DNA from: an uncultured Lachnospiraceae bacterium
GTDB taxonomy: Bacteria > Bacillota > Clostridia > Lachnospirales > Lachnospiraceae
NCBI GenBank assembly: GCA_947593735.1
Contig: CANQDT010000001.1
Coordinates: 1-64,000 of the forward strand
DNA length: 64,000 bases
Direction of reading: 5' to 3'
Shown piece by piece: positions 54,764 to 64,000 of this stretch. The position numbers and the translations under genes are program-made. Positions within the stretch are counted from its first letter, which is position 1, and the number at the start of each line of letters is the position of its first letter. Below the pieces are notes generated by a model that had not been told where the DNA came from, made no database searches, and worked only from the letters and a program-made list of their open reading frames with translations.

Positions 54764-56104
54764 TCAGGATTCTTTATTTTTTACCGGATTGAAATCCACG
54801 GTCTCATTCGCCCATTCCTTGTCAAGCTCCGCGACAGCCGCATCGACAGACTTCGTCCCCTGGATCACTTCCGTCACTACTTTGTAACAATAATTGCGGA
54901 ACTCCGGCGGCAGTTCGTTGTCCCCGAGCTGTCCGTTCCACATATTTACTTTCAGATCCGCATTATCAAGCGCGTCAAGCGCCAGCTGCATCGGCTCGCT
55001 TACGTCAAGGTCCGGATTCTCCTTAAGCGTCGGGATACAGCTTATCTTTTCACAGAAATATTTATAATTCTCATCATTAAAGAAGAACCGGCACCACTCG
55101 TCGAACATCTTCTGCTTGTTCTCATCCTTCGCCGCTTCCGCTGACAGCGCCCATCCGGTCGGAACCGCGCCGCCGACAAGATTGATATTGCCTTTCTTGT
55201 CCGGAACAGGAAGCCATCCGATATCAAAATCCGGATCCGCCTCCGCGATCTGGGAGAACATATGCGTTCCGGAAAACAGCATCGCCGCCTTGTTGGAGAT
55301 CAGCATCGTCGTGAGCTGCGCGTCCGGCGTCGAAGCCCATCCGGTATCCACATACTGGAACAGGTCGATCATATCCTGAAAGACAGCCCGCGCGTTATCG
55401 TCGCTCCATTTCGTTTTTCCCGCGTACATATCCGCGATAAAGTCCGGATTCTCCGTGATCACTTCATCCGTATAAAATTTGTTGAACCAGAAACCCATAT
55501 GCCACAGATCATTTCCGCCCACGCACAGCGGTGTCATTCCCGCGGCTTTGACATCCTCGCAGATCTGGATAAAATCGTCATAGGTCTGCGGCGCTTCGTT
55601 GATATTGTGCTCCTGGAAGAATTTGCGGTTATAGATGATCCCCTGCACATTGTTGCCGGAAAACGGCGCCGTATATGCCTGTCCGCCAAACTCCTCCACG
55701 CTCTCAAACAGATCCCGGATATCGTCGCTCAGCGGCGCGATCTTGCCCGCCCGGTAGTAAACCGCCGGATCCCTCATCTCCAGCATATCCGGAAACTCGC
55801 CGATCGAATCCTTGGTCTGGATAAACTCCGGATACGTTCCGCCGTTTCCGCGTTCCACCCGGATCGTCATATCCGCGTACGTGTCGTTAAATCTCTCCAC
55901 GATCGTATCCATCGCTTCCTTCATGCCTTCGTCCCCGTCCGCGTAGATAAACGTCATCTCGGTCGGCTGGGAAACAATGCCGCTGATCTTGCTGCTGTCA
56001 TCTCCGGAAGCGGTTTTTTCTCCGGAACCGCCGCCACAGCCTGACAGCGCCGCGGCGCACATTGCCATACATAATCCAAGAGCTGCTAATCTTTTTTTCT
56101 TCAT
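54764..56104 (-). CDS. Sugar ABC transporter substrate-binding lipoprotein
   Basis: A 446-residue extracellular solute-binding protein of family 1. The signal peptide ends in a lipobox (AAALSGCGGG), so it is lipid-anchored outside the membrane. The mature protein has the typical MTFIYADGDEGMKEAMDTIV start and a VGGAVPTGWALSAEA motif near the hinge. ATG 56104 follows GGAGAAGGAG. The two permeases follow after a hairpin. Ligand unknown. Confidence 0.94.
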   Translation of the reverse strand: MKKKRLAALGLCMAMCAAALSGCGGGSGEKTASGDDSSKISGIVSQPTEMTFIYADGDEGMKEAMDTIVERFNDTYADMTIRVERGNGGTYPEFIQTKDSIGEFPDMLEMRDPAVYYRAGKIAPLSDDIRDLFESVEEFGGQAYTAPFSGNNVQGIIYNRKFFQEHNINEAPQTYDDFIQICEDVKAAGMTPLCVGGNDLWHMGFWFNKFYTDEVITENPDFIADMYAGKTKWSDDNARAVFQDMIDLFQYVDTGWASTPDAQLTTMLISNKAAMLFSGTHMFSQIAEADPDFDIGWLPVPDKKGNINLVGGAVPTGWALSAEAAKDENKQKMFDEWCRFFFNDENYKYFCEKISCIPTLKENPDLDVSEPMQLALDALDNADLKVNMWNGQLGDNELPPEFRNYCYKVVTEVIQGTKSVDAAVAELDKEWANETVDFNPVKNKES

Positions 56105-56155
56105 TCTGCTTCTCCTTCTCCATTCCGCTGTAACTGTTTTATTTACTATACTGCT

Positions 56156-56184
56156 ATAATAGCATAAGAAAAAACCATCTACAA
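56156..56184 (-). promoter_or_regulatory. Promoter of the sugar ABC operon
   Basis: TTGTAG (56179-56184), 17 nt, TATTAT (56156-56161) on the minus strand, about 50 nt before the binding-protein start. Confidence 0.7.
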
Positions 56185-56238
56185 TAGCCGATTGCAAATT
56201 TTTGCGATCATCCGCCCGCAGGCGCGCATTCCGTTCCC

Positions 56239-57153
56239 TTACCTGCCGCTCTCCTTCACCGCTCCGATCAGTTCGTGGATATCGTCGATATGACAGCGTT
56301 CCATATATTCCGTTATGCCGTCCAGAATCTCCATCGTCGCGCTCGGGCGGAAGAAGTTTGCCGTTCCGACCGATACCGCCGTCGCGCCCGCCAGGATAAA
56401 TTCCAGCGCGTCCTCCGCCGTCACGATCCCTCCCATTCCGATGACCGGGATCTTCACCGCATTCGCGACCTGGTATACCATGCGCACCGCGATCGGCTTA
56501 ACCGCCGGACCGGATAATCCGCCCGTCCGGTTTGCCAGGACAAATGTCCGGCTCTTTACATCGATCTTCATACCGGTAACCGTATTGATCAGCGACACCG
56601 CGTCCGCACCCGCCGCCTCCGCCGCCCTCGCCATCTCGGCGATATCGGTCACATTGGGGCTCAGCTTCATGATGATCGGCTGCCTTGCCGCCCGCTTCAC
56701 CGCCGCGGTAATCTCATACAGCGCATCCGCCTTCTGCCCGAAAGCGATCCCGCCTTCTCTGACATTGGGGCACGAAACATTGATCTCCAGCAGATCGACC
56801 GGCTGATCCGCCAGCCGTTCCACCACGTCTACATAATCTTCTTTCGTCCGCCCGCATACATTCACGATCGTCTTACACGCAAACTGCTGCAAAAAAGGAA
56901 GATCCCTCCGGATAAATACGTCGATGCCCGGATTCTGCAAGCCGACCGCATTCAACATGCCGCCATACGTCTCCGCAACTCTCGGCGTATCGTTGCCCTG
57001 CCACGGGACATTCGCGACTCCCTTTGTCACGACCGCCCCCAACCGGTTCAGATCGACAAAACGGCTGTATTCCTCCCCGGAGCCAAAGGTCCCCGACGCG
57101 GTCATGACCGGATTGTCCAGGGTCACTCCCGCCAGATCGACTGACAAATTCAT
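56239..57153 (-). CDS. pyrD: Dihydroorotate dehydrogenase B, catalytic subunit
   Basis: A 304-residue class 1B enzyme oxidising dihydroorotate to orotate. Motifs: NPVMTASGTFGSGEEY, VNVCGRTKEDYVDV, NVSCPNVREGGIAFG (catalytic Cys), LSPNVTDIAEMARAAEAAGA and IGMGGIVTAEDALEFI. It works with PyrK, whose gene it overlaps by 4 nt. Confidence 0.97.
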   Translation of the reverse strand: MNLSVDLAGVTLDNPVMTASGTFGSGEEYSRFVDLNRLGAVVTKGVANVPWQGNDTPRVAETYGGMLNAVGLQNPGIDVFIRRDLPFLQQFACKTIVNVCGRTKEDYVDVVERLADQPVDLLEINVSCPNVREGGIAFGQKADALYEITAAVKRAARQPIIMKLSPNVTDIAEMARAAEAAGADAVSLINTVTGMKIDVKSRTFVLANRTGGLSGPAVKPIAVRMVYQVANAVKIPVIGMGGIVTAEDALEFILAGATAVSVGTANFFRPSATMEILDGITEYMERCHIDDIHELIGAVKESGR

Positions 57154-57917
57154 GACAGATCCACCTCCTCCGCGTAAAATACCGGACCTTCCTTGCAGAT
57201 TCTTTTCTTCTTCACATTCGTATGGGGGTCAACCGCGTTGGAACGGCAGACACACGCCAGACAGGCGCCGATCCCGCACGCCATCCGCTCCTCGAGCGAC
57301 AACTGGCAGATCAGGTGCTTCGCCGTCGCGTATTCCTTGATCCCCCGCAGCATAGGCAGCGGGCCGCAGGCGTATATAACCGCCCCTTCCACGCCGTAAT
57401 GTCGGATCGCGTCAAGGACGTTCCCTTTTACCCCATGCGTTCCATCCTCGCTTGCCAGGATCACTTCTCCGTACGGCTCGAACTCATCCGCCAGGAACAC
57501 CTCGTCCCGGTAACCGAGCACGATCGTCTTCTCGCAAGTAAGCTCCTTCGCGAGCTGGAGCATCGGCGGGATCCCGATCCCGCCTCCAACAAGGACCGCT
57601 CTTTCTTTCCGTTTCTCGAACCCGTTGCCGAGAGGTCCCATGAGCGCGACCGTCTCCCCGGCTGCGTAAGACGAAAATTCCTTCGTCCCGTCACCGACCG
57701 TACGGTAAACCAGCCGCAGGGTCCCCTCCCCGTCATTTTTCTCACATATACTGATCGGCCGGGGCAGCAGGCGGCTTCCGTCCCTGCAATAAAGAGAGAC
57801 AAACTGCCCTGCTTTGGCTTCCCGGGCAATCTCCGGCGCGTCAAGCACCATGCTGTAAATGTCCGCCGCCAGAAGCTCCTGCTTCACGATCCGGACCTCT
57901 TTCCTCTCTGGTTTCAT
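57150..57917 (-). CDS. pyrK: Dihydroorotate dehydrogenase B, electron transfer subunit
   Basis: A 255-residue iron-sulfur flavoprotein passing electrons from PyrD to NAD. FAD-binding region (RLLPRPISICEK), nucleotide-binding VGGGIGIPPML and the C-terminal [2Fe-2S] ligands in ACGIGACLACVCRSN with a further Cys in CKEGPVF. ATG 57917 follows the pyrF stop by one base. Confidence 0.96.
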   Translation of the reverse strand: MKPERKEVRIVKQELLAADIYSMVLDAPEIAREAKAGQFVSLYCRDGSRLLPRPISICEKNDGEGTLRLVYRTVGDGTKEFSSYAAGETVALMGPLGNGFEKRKERAVLVGGGIGIPPMLQLAKELTCEKTIVLGYRDEVFLADEFEPYGEVILASEDGTHGVKGNVLDAIRHYGVEGAVIYACGPLPMLRGIKEYATAKHLICQLSLEERMACGIGACLACVCRSNAVDPHTNVKKKRICKEGPVFYAEEVDLS

Positions 57918-57918
57918 T

Positions 57919-58848
57919 TTATACACCCTTTCCCAATGCCTGTTTCAAATCAAGCTTCATATCCAAAACCGCCTGTCGGGAGGCGTCCGCGAAATATCGG
58001 GAACCGAACGAAGCGTATTTGTCCTGCTTATAAGCCGCTATGATCCCGCGGGAAGAATTGACGATAGCGCCAAGCCCGTCCCGGTTGAAATACGGCGCAA
58101 GATCGGACGCTTTCCCGCCCTGCGCCCCGTAGCCGGGCACCAGGATATAGGCGTTCGGCATCACATGGCGGAGCGCTTTCCCCATTTCCGGGTACGTCGC
58201 GCCGACGACCGCGCCGACATAGCTGTAGGTGTCGCCCATATGTTCCCGTCCCCACTCGTCCACTTTCTCCGCGACGATCTGATAGAGGGGCTTCCCGTCA
58301 ACCAGCCGGTCCTGGAACTCCCCGCTGGACGGATTGGACGTTTTGACAAGTACAAAAATCCCTTTCTTTTCTTCCTTGCATACCTGGATAAACGGGCGGA
58401 CCCCGTCCGTGCCGAGATACGGATTTACCGTAACAAAATCTTCATCGAATCCGCGGAACCGGTTTTTGCCGACCTGAACCGTACCGACATGACCGACTGC
58501 GTACGCTTCCGACGTCGAACCGATGTCCCCTCGCTTGATATCGCCGATCACGACCATGCCTTTTTGTTTCGCGTACTCGCAGGTACGGCGAAATGTTTTG
58601 AGCCCTTCGATCCCGAACTGCTCGTACATGGCGATCTGAGGCTTCACCGCGGGAACAAGGTCATAAATCCGGTCGATGATCTCCTTATTAAACTGCCAGA
58701 TCGCTTCCGCCGCCCCTTCCAGCGTTTCTCCATACTGTTCAAACGCCGCTTTCGTAAGATGCTCCGGCACATACGAAAGCATCGGGTCCAGCCCGACGAC
58801 GATCGGCGCGTCCTTTTCCTGAATTTGTCGAATTAGTTTTTGAATCAT
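57919..58848 (-). CDS. pyrF: Orotidine 5'-phosphate decarboxylase
   Basis: A 309-residue OMP decarboxylase of the longer type (PyrF group with DIKRGDIGST). Catalytic Lys/Asp motif GMVVIGDIKRGDIGST; phosphate-binding VPGYGAQGG. First gene of pyrF-K-D; GGGAGG precedes ATG 58848. Confidence 0.97.
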   Translation of the reverse strand: MIQKLIRQIQEKDAPIVVGLDPMLSYVPEHLTKAAFEQYGETLEGAAEAIWQFNKEIIDRIYDLVPAVKPQIAMYEQFGIEGLKTFRRTCEYAKQKGMVVIGDIKRGDIGSTSEAYAVGHVGTVQVGKNRFRGFDEDFVTVNPYLGTDGVRPFIQVCKEEKKGIFVLVKTSNPSSGEFQDRLVDGKPLYQIVAEKVDEWGREHMGDTYSYVGAVVGATYPEMGKALRHVMPNAYILVPGYGAQGGKASDLAPYFNRDGLGAIVNSSRGIIAAYKQDKYASFGSRYFADASRQAVLDMKLDLKQALGKGV

Positions 58849-58942
58849 TTCTTATCCTCCCGCTGTTTCTGTTCCACCCGGAACGTGCATACCCGGTCAG
58901 TTTTTCGCGGCGTCCTGCCCGAAATCCCGTTTCCTTCTCCAT

Positions 58943-58971
58943 ATCGTAACAGATTTCCCCGGATTATGCAA
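58943..58971 (-). promoter_or_regulatory. pyrF-K-D promoter
   Basis: TTGCAT (58966-58971), 17 nt, TACGAT (58943-58948) on the minus strand, directly after the MATE stop codon. The leader of about 90 nt has no obvious PyrR-type attenuator. Confidence 0.7.
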
Positions 58972-60324
58972 TCACGCCGGCGATTCCTGCCGGACCATTT
59001 TTTTCATAAACAAAAGATACGCGCAGACAAGCGCGGCGGCAGTCGCGCACCAGCTGACCGGATATACCATCATCAGGTTGAAAAAGCCCGGTGCCGCCCG
59101 AAATATCGTATAGACCCAGACGATCCGTATCCCGCACACTCCCGCGAACGTGGTAATCGCCGGCACGAGCGAATAGCCATATCCGCGCATCGCGCCTGAC
59201 ATGATCTCCATGACGGCATTGACGACTTCCGCGGCGAGAATAAACCGGAGCCGGACGATCCCGATCGAGACGATCTCCGGATCACTGTTGAAAATCCGAA
59301 GCAGCGGTCCGCCGAGCGCGAGCAGGAGCATGGATACCGCCGCGGTAACGCCCATGTCCATGAAAAGGCTGATCCTGGTGATCCTCCGGCAGCGCGGGAT
59401 ATTCCCCGCCCCATAGTTTTGCCCGACAAACGTCGTACACGCCTGGCCGAAGGAATTGATCAGATAGTAAGCCAGGATCTCAATATTAAACGCGGCGGAT
59501 GAAGCCGCCATCACGCTTGTCCCAAGGCTGTTGATCGCCGACTGGATACACATATTGGACAGGGAAAAGACCATGCTCTGCAGGCCGGCGGGCAGCCCGA
59601 TCCGGACAATATTCCTCACCGCGTCCCGGTGGATCGCGATATGGGAAAATTCGACGCGGACCGCGTCGCTTCTCCTGCACAGAAAGACAAACAGCAGGAC
59701 GGAACTGATCAGATTGGACAAAACCGTCGCGATCGCGACCCCGTCCGCCGTCATCTTCAGAATACAGACAAAAAATAAATTGAACATCACATTGATCAGA
59801 CCTGAAATGACTAGGCAGACAAGCGGCGTTTTCGTATCGCCCTGGCTCCGGAAGATCGCCGACTCAAAATTGTAAAGGATGATCACCGGCATCCCGAGCA
59901 GATACCACCGCAGATATGCCAGCGCCATTGGAAATACTTCGTCCGGCACGGACATGAGTGTAAGAACAGATGGGGCTATGAGTTCCCCGATCACGGTAAC
60001 CGCAAGCCCGCCAAGAAGGGCAAACAGGACGGACGTGTGGACACAGCGCCTCACGCCCTCCCTGTTTTTTTGCCCGGTATAGGTTGAAATGACGACGTTC
60101 GCCCCGAGCGCGAGCCCGACAAAGCCATTGACAAGCAAGCCGATCACCGGGCTGTTGCTCCCGACTGCCGCCATCGCGTTCGGTCCGGCAAACTGCCCGA
60201 CGACGGCGACGTCCGCCGCGTTGAACAGCTGCTGCAGCATTCCCGTCGCGGCAAGCGGCAGCGCGAACATCAGTAATTTATTCCATATGCTTCCCTCTAA
60301 CATATTGATTCCGGATCGTTTCAT
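58972..60324 (-). CDS. MATE family multidrug/metabolite efflux protein
   Basis: A 450-residue transporter with twelve predicted membrane segments in two repeats (NKLLMFALPLAATGMLQQLFNAADVAVVGQF begins the first, IVRIGLPAGLQSMVFSLSNM the second). It would export cationic compounds with Na or H antiport. Substrate not predictable. Own promoter upstream. Confidence 0.94.
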   Translation of the reverse strand: MKRSGINMLEGSIWNKLLMFALPLAATGMLQQLFNAADVAVVGQFAGPNAMAAVGSNSPVIGLLVNGFVGLALGANVVISTYTGQKNREGVRRCVHTSVLFALLGGLAVTVIGELIAPSVLTLMSVPDEVFPMALAYLRWYLLGMPVIILYNFESAIFRSQGDTKTPLVCLVISGLINVMFNLFFVCILKMTADGVAIATVLSNLISSVLLFVFLCRRSDAVRVEFSHIAIHRDAVRNIVRIGLPAGLQSMVFSLSNMCIQSAINSLGTSVMAASSAAFNIEILAYYLINSFGQACTTFVGQNYGAGNIPRCRRITRISLFMDMGVTAAVSMLLLALGGPLLRIFNSDPEIVSIGIVRLRFILAAEVVNAVMEIMSGAMRGYGYSLVPAITTFAGVCGIRIVWVYTIFRAAPGFFNLMMVYPVSWCATAAALVCAYLLFMKKMVRQESPA

Positions 60325-60373
60325 CGTACTTTCATCTTCCCTCTGTTTCTTTCAAACTGTTTTCAGGGGAAAA

Positions 60374-60402
60374 GTATAGCATAACCGATTTAAAAATACA
60401 AT
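60374..60402 (-). promoter_or_regulatory. MATE gene promoter
   Basis: TTGTAT (60397-60402), 17 nt, TATACT (60374-60379) with an extended TGC before the -10, minus strand, about 50 nt before ATG 60324. Confidence 0.75.
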
Positions 60403-60500
60403 CAGGATTCTTCGCACAGAGCCATCAGTTTCGCCGACACCATGGGATTGTAAAATTCTTCACAGCACGCCACATTTGGATGGGAACCTGCGCCGCCCAT
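60403..60500 (-). other. Possible 3' remnant of an unknown gene
   Basis: An open minus-strand frame of 32 codons (contains HPNVACCEEFYNPMVSAKLM) ends exactly where the MATE promoter begins. It overlaps the 5' edge of the AraC remnant on the other strand. It reads like the tail of a protein gene whose beginning was lost, but I do not recognise it. Confidence 0.3.
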
Positions 60501-60819
60501 CCAGGACGCGATCAATTATATTGATTCCCACTACGCGGACGAGATCTCCCTGAATACGATCGCCGCCGTAACATATATGTCAAAAGAGCATTTTTGCAGG
60601 CAATTTAAAAAAATGACCGGCGTCACCTTCCTTTACTACCTGAATAACGTCCGCCTGAAAAAAGCGCATATCCTTCTCACGACAACGACCCGGTCGATCC
60701 GGGATATCGCCGCCGACTGCGGGTTTTCATCAACCGGCCAGATGACGCGGCTGTTCAACCAGTTCTACGGTTCTTCGCCGAGTAAATTTCGATATGCCAA
60801 CACCGTACATCCCAAATAA
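60493..60819 (+). pseudogene. 5'-truncated AraC family regulator (HTH domain only)
   Basis: Only the C-terminal AraC double helix-turn-helix survives: PPIQDAINYIDSHYADEISL, then MSKEHFCRQFKKMTGVTFLYYLN, IRDIAADCGFSSTGQMTRLFNQFYG and the stop at 60819. The same frame has a stop (TAA, 60451-60453) just before, and no sensing domain or promoter is present. An ATG at 60577 opens an 80-residue frame that would cut the first helix-turn-helix. The 3' end overlaps the permease gene on the other strand by 90 nt. Confidence 0.8.
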
Positions 60820-63258
60820 GGCAAGCGCCTGTACGGCAACGCAGAGCACCCATGGAAAGCGGTACATACCCAGCCTCAGGATCGTTTTCCACCGGTTCGC
60901 CAGCGTCCCCGCCGTTATCACGCCGGCATACTCATGCTCCAGGCGGATCAGGCAGAGAGCCGCATTGCACAGAACGCTGTACAGAATAAGCCATCCCATG
61001 AAATGTCTCTCATACAGACGGCTCAGCATGGCTTTTTTCATGCCAAGTAATTGAAAAATCCGGATCCTCGGCTGCTCCGCTTCCAGAAATTCCAACCGGT
61101 TCCGATAAATGAGAAACAGACACAGAATACAGAGAAACACGCCGGTTCCTCCCAACAGCCCTGCGTTCATCCGGAAGTTTTTTCTGTATTTCTCACGTTC
61201 AAGCCTTGTATTGACAAAGGTAATGTCCGGCGTATTGGCGACGAAGGACATTTTTTTATCGCTTACGTCATATGAAAGCTGCGGTCCGCCCCATGCCATG
61301 ACTTGATTGTATTTTATCTCATCTGTTTTAAACAGTTTCCTGTACAGATTTTCGGATATCAGAACCGTGCCGGGCAGGAGAATATCCCGTCCGCTCTGTA
61401 TTTCTCCCGGATATTTTTTCATCACGTACCCACACCGGGTCCGTGCCGTTCCATGCCCCGTCGTGCAAATCTGAATCTCCGTTCCCTGCCGCACAGAAGA
61501 TCGCAGCACATTTTTTCCATGATAACCGGAATTGACAGCCAATATATTGACCGCAGTGCTTCTTCCTTTGCTTTTCATCATATCCGGCAAATACAGGATA
61601 ACCTGTTCTCCCCGCAAAAACGCGTCCTTCTCCATACAGTTCTCAGGGAAATAATATTCCCACAGCCCCGACCCTTCCGGCAGCATGACGATAGAAATGT
61701 CCATCCCCTCCGTTTCCGGAGCGTCGCCCGGCTGAAACAATTCCGCATACGGATCAGCTTCCATGCCCTCATAGCGGATGGAAAACCGCTCGTACATATC
61801 GGAATAAAAACACGAAGCATAATCCACACATTCCATATATTCCGTATTTTTAATCTGCTGTATCTGCCACATATCCATACCGGACATCCCATAGGCAGTC
61901 CACTGGTAATCATAAGAATTTACAATCGAATTAACCGCGTAGTCGTGACAGGAACCGCATATTTCCTGAACACAGACAGCAAGAATCGACACAGCCGCCA
62001 CACAATACGCCAGTTCCAGCCCAAACTGCTTTCTCATCCGCTGCTTTTCTATCCTCCGGAAACCGTCCGGACTGAACTTTATCCGTTTCTTTCTTCCGAC
62101 GCGACCGCCGTCCTCATATTTTCCCACGCCCTTTCCTGACGGAACCGGCTCCGCCCTTTTCATCATCAACAAGAACAGCCATTTGCCGACGACAACGACA
62201 GGCAAAGAAAATGCGACGGCATAAACATATGGCTTCGCAGAAATGATATACGGTATTTTTCTTTTTTGATGCGACAAAAATAAAAACCGCGCCAGCGCAA
62301 AGCCGCTGCATACGGAAATACTCGCCGCGCACCAGATCAGCCATTGCAGAACCGCGTTTTTCATCAAAATGCATCCAAGTGTCCGGTTTCCCGCCCCTAA
62401 CAGGCGGAATACCTTCAGTCCATACCTCTGCCTTTTCCATTCCCGGAGCTGGACCGCCAATATAAAAAGCAGGCACAGCAGGATCGCAATTCCGATGACA
62501 AACCCGTGTTCTGCCGCATCGGACAGAGAGTCGATCTCCGACGGAAAACTGTAGGAATTATATACAATTTGGTTCTCATGCCGGGTCCGGTCTGTAAGGA
62601 GCCATTTCAGCTCCTCCATTTGCTGTTCCTCCCTGTATTCCGAACAGAAAAAAATATGTCTTTGCCGGGAGAGCCCGTCCATTTCTGAAACGATCGCCCC
62701 GCAAAGCGGGTAGCCCTCATTTTTCCAGTGGGCAGAATAATTCTCCAGGATCCCACACAGCCGATATTGTTTTTTCACCTTTTTCTCAATTCCATCCAGA
62801 TGATATCGGATGTTAAGGGTGATCGTGCTTCCAATATCATACGGGCAGCGCAGCTCATCCAGAACAGCCTCTTCCACTGCAATTTCATTGTCCCGCGCCG
62901 GATACGTCCCCTCGAGGAACGCGAGCTGTTCCATTTTTTGAAAGGATTCATCCACCGCGCCGATACTTCCCGCCGCTCCGTTTGCAGGGTCCAGAATTTC
63001 CCCGTAAATATCCATCCTGCCGCACGCCGTGACCGCCCTGTGATTCCGGATCCGCTTTTCCTCTGCCCCTCCTATATCAAAAACCGCCCCGTTATGATAC
63101 CCATATGTCATTTTCCTCTGCAAAATACTATTCGCCGCGTAATTTTCACTGAAAAAAGTAATTCCAAAGAGGACGCAGATACTGAGGCAGATCGCAAACG
63201 GCATCCGCCGTTCCCGGAAACAACGATAGGTCAGTCCTGACAACTTTCGCGCTCTCAT
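60730..63258 (-). CDS. FtsX-like ABC transporter permease, C terminus possibly altered
   Basis: An 842-residue permease: first membrane segment near residue 20, a large external domain, FtsX core segments near 275-385, a second N-terminal-like segment near 430, another external domain and a last FtsX core (~715-825). It pairs with the adjacent ATPase (ATGA overlap). Its last ~30 residues (SKFTRRRTVELVEQP) are read from the strand opposite the AraC remnant, so the natural stop may have been lost. Substrate unknown; possibly antimicrobial peptides. Confidence 0.85.
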   Translation of the reverse strand: MRARKLSGLTYRCFRERRMPFAICLSICVLFGITFFSENYAANSILQRKMTYGYHNGAVFDIGGAEEKRIRNHRAVTACGRMDIYGEILDPANGAAGSIGAVDESFQKMEQLAFLEGTYPARDNEIAVEEAVLDELRCPYDIGSTITLNIRYHLDGIEKKVKKQYRLCGILENYSAHWKNEGYPLCGAIVSEMDGLSRQRHIFFCSEYREEQQMEELKWLLTDRTRHENQIVYNSYSFPSEIDSLSDAAEHGFVIGIAILLCLLFILAVQLREWKRQRYGLKVFRLLGAGNRTLGCILMKNAVLQWLIWCAASISVCSGFALARFLFLSHQKRKIPYIISAKPYVYAVAFSLPVVVVGKWLFLLMMKRAEPVPSGKGVGKYEDGGRVGRKKRIKFSPDGFRRIEKQRMRKQFGLELAYCVAAVSILAVCVQEICGSCHDYAVNSIVNSYDYQWTAYGMSGMDMWQIQQIKNTEYMECVDYASCFYSDMYERFSIRYEGMEADPYAELFQPGDAPETEGMDISIVMLPEGSGLWEYYFPENCMEKDAFLRGEQVILYLPDMMKSKGRSTAVNILAVNSGYHGKNVLRSSVRQGTEIQICTTGHGTARTRCGYVMKKYPGEIQSGRDILLPGTVLISENLYRKLFKTDEIKYNQVMAWGGPQLSYDVSDKKMSFVANTPDITFVNTRLEREKYRKNFRMNAGLLGGTGVFLCILCLFLIYRNRLEFLEAEQPRIRIFQLLGMKKAMLSRLYERHFMGWLILYSVLCNAALCLIRLEHEYAGVITAGTLANRWKTILRLGMYRFPWVLCVAVQALALFGMYGVGISKFTRRRTVELVEQPRHLAG

Positions 63259-63950
63259 TGTTCCCCACCCGCCTTTCCGGGCTCCAAAAGCCTGCCGTCC
63301 GCGATATGCAGCACAACCTCTGCGCTTCTTGCCAAATCCAGGTCATGGGTTACCAGCAAAATCGCAGGGCGGTATTCCCTGTGGACAGACAACAGAAAAT
63401 CCAGCACTTCCTCACTCGTTTTATTATCCAGATTCCCGGTCGGCTCATCCGCGAAAAGAATATCCGGGCGATTGACGATCGCCCGTCCAATCGCGGTCCT
63501 CTGCTGCTCCCCGCCGGACAATTCATCGGGGAATCGGTCGGCAAGGGACGTCAATCCCAGCTTCTCCAGAATTTGCGAGCTCCATTCCTCATCCAGGTCC
63601 TGCCCATCCAGGATCTGCGGAAGAAGGATATTTTCCCTGACTGTCAGCTCCGGCAGAAGCTGATAATCCTGGAACACGAACCCGATCTTTTTCCTGCGGA
63701 TCCGCTCCAGCTCCGCCTCCGTCATCTGCTCCAGATTTTTTCCTTCCAGAAGGATTTCTCCCCCGTCCGCTTTCAGCAAGCCGCTCAGTAAATACAAAAG
63801 TGTCGTTTTTCCCGATCCGCTTTTCCCGATCATGCTGTAAAAAGTTCCTTTTTCCAGTTCCAGGCTGATCCCGTGGATCACTTCGTTTTTTCTCTGCCTG
63901 TTTCCATATGTTTTTTTCAGATTCCTGCATACTATGATTGGCGTATTCAT
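63255..63950 (-). CDS. ABC transporter ATP-binding protein (FtsE/MacB-type)
   Basis: A 231-residue ATPase: Walker A GKSGSGKTT, Q-loop FVFQDYQLLPELT, signature [15 protein letters not shown], Walker B ILFADEPTGNLD and H-loop VTHDLDLA. It drives the adjacent FtsX-like permease. GGAG lies upstream of ATG 63950. The 50 nt beyond it show no further gene. Confidence 0.94.
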   Translation of the reverse strand: MNTPIIVCRNLKKTYGNRQRKNEVIHGISLELEKGTFYSMIGKSGSGKTTLLYLLSGLLKADGGEILLEGKNLEQMTEAELERIRRKKIGFVFQDYQLLPELTVRENILLPQILDGQDLDEEWSSQILEKLGLTSLADRFPDELSGGEQQRTAIGRAIVNRPDILFADEPTGNLDNKTSEEVLDFLLSVHREYRPAILLVTHDLDLARSAEVVLHIADGRLLEPGKAGGEQ

Positions 63951-64000
63951 TGTTTTCTGCCCGCTCCTTTCCGTTCAGCCGGCATTCCGGGATCCGGATT

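Noticed and set aside
1..64000. CRISPR arrays, transposases, prophage or integrase genes
   Set aside because: No regularly spaced repeats, no transposase or integrase motifs and no attachment-site duplication of the tRNA-Trp 3' end were seen.

Overview
This 64-kb window reads as a chromosomal segment of an anaerobic, fermentative Firmicute, most likely a Lachnospiraceae-type gut Clostridium. The reasons are two [FeFe]-hydrogenase maturases (HydG, HydF), a single-chain 1250-residue PurL, a Csp-like subtilase, two secreted enzymes with C-terminal type I dockerins, strong AGGAGG ribosome sites and consensus TTGACA/TATAAT promoters. The family placement is inferred from gene content and cannot be proved from the window. 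Almost every gene lies on the minus strand in long, tightly overlapping operons. I see no insertion sequence, prophage or CRISPR array.

Layout from left to right: an AraC regulator on the plus strand (73-954); purL (to 4783) divergent from a DUF1292 gene; the minus-strand run S8 protease, hflX, gltX and a UvrD-type helicase (11495 down to 5328); a glycan locus (11562-21725) with a beta-helix dockerin protein, L-fuculose-phosphate aldolase, a deletion scar of fucose genes, a clan-A glycoside hydrolase with dockerin, and an AraC regulator; trpS-cls-ptsH-hypothetical (25511-21810); a nine-kb run of ABC ATPase, FtsX-like permease, nfo, hydG, ABC-F ATPase and galM (35126-26023); hydF followed by a cobalamin-type ECF transporter and a DUF4430 protein (39734-35188); tRNA-Trp on the plus strand with a perfect consensus promoter.

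The right half is a housekeeping block: HD phosphohydrolase, M29-type peptidase, purK, purE, purM, purN, purD, GntR regulator, Clp ATPase, conserved hypothetical and radA in overlapping order (51949 down to 40115). Upstream lie pyrE, a 50-residue membrane protein, a sugar ABC transporter and pyrF-pyrK-pyrD. The far right holds a MATE efflux gene, a junk junction with a beheaded AraC gene, and an FtsX-type ABC exporter.

Themes: de novo purine synthesis (PurL, D, N, M, E, K) and UMP synthesis (PyrE, F, D, K) are concentrated here. HydG and HydF supply H-cluster assembly; HydE and the hydrogenase are outside. The observations most worth following are the fuc operon deletion scar between the two dockerin enzymes, the hydF-ECF-DUF4430 operon, a Clp ATPase apparently lacking the middle domain and paired with a GntR regulator, the small transcription unit after tRNA-Trp, and the convergent collision that merged an AraC remnant with the tail of a permease. 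I did not find an obviously new defence or mobile system.
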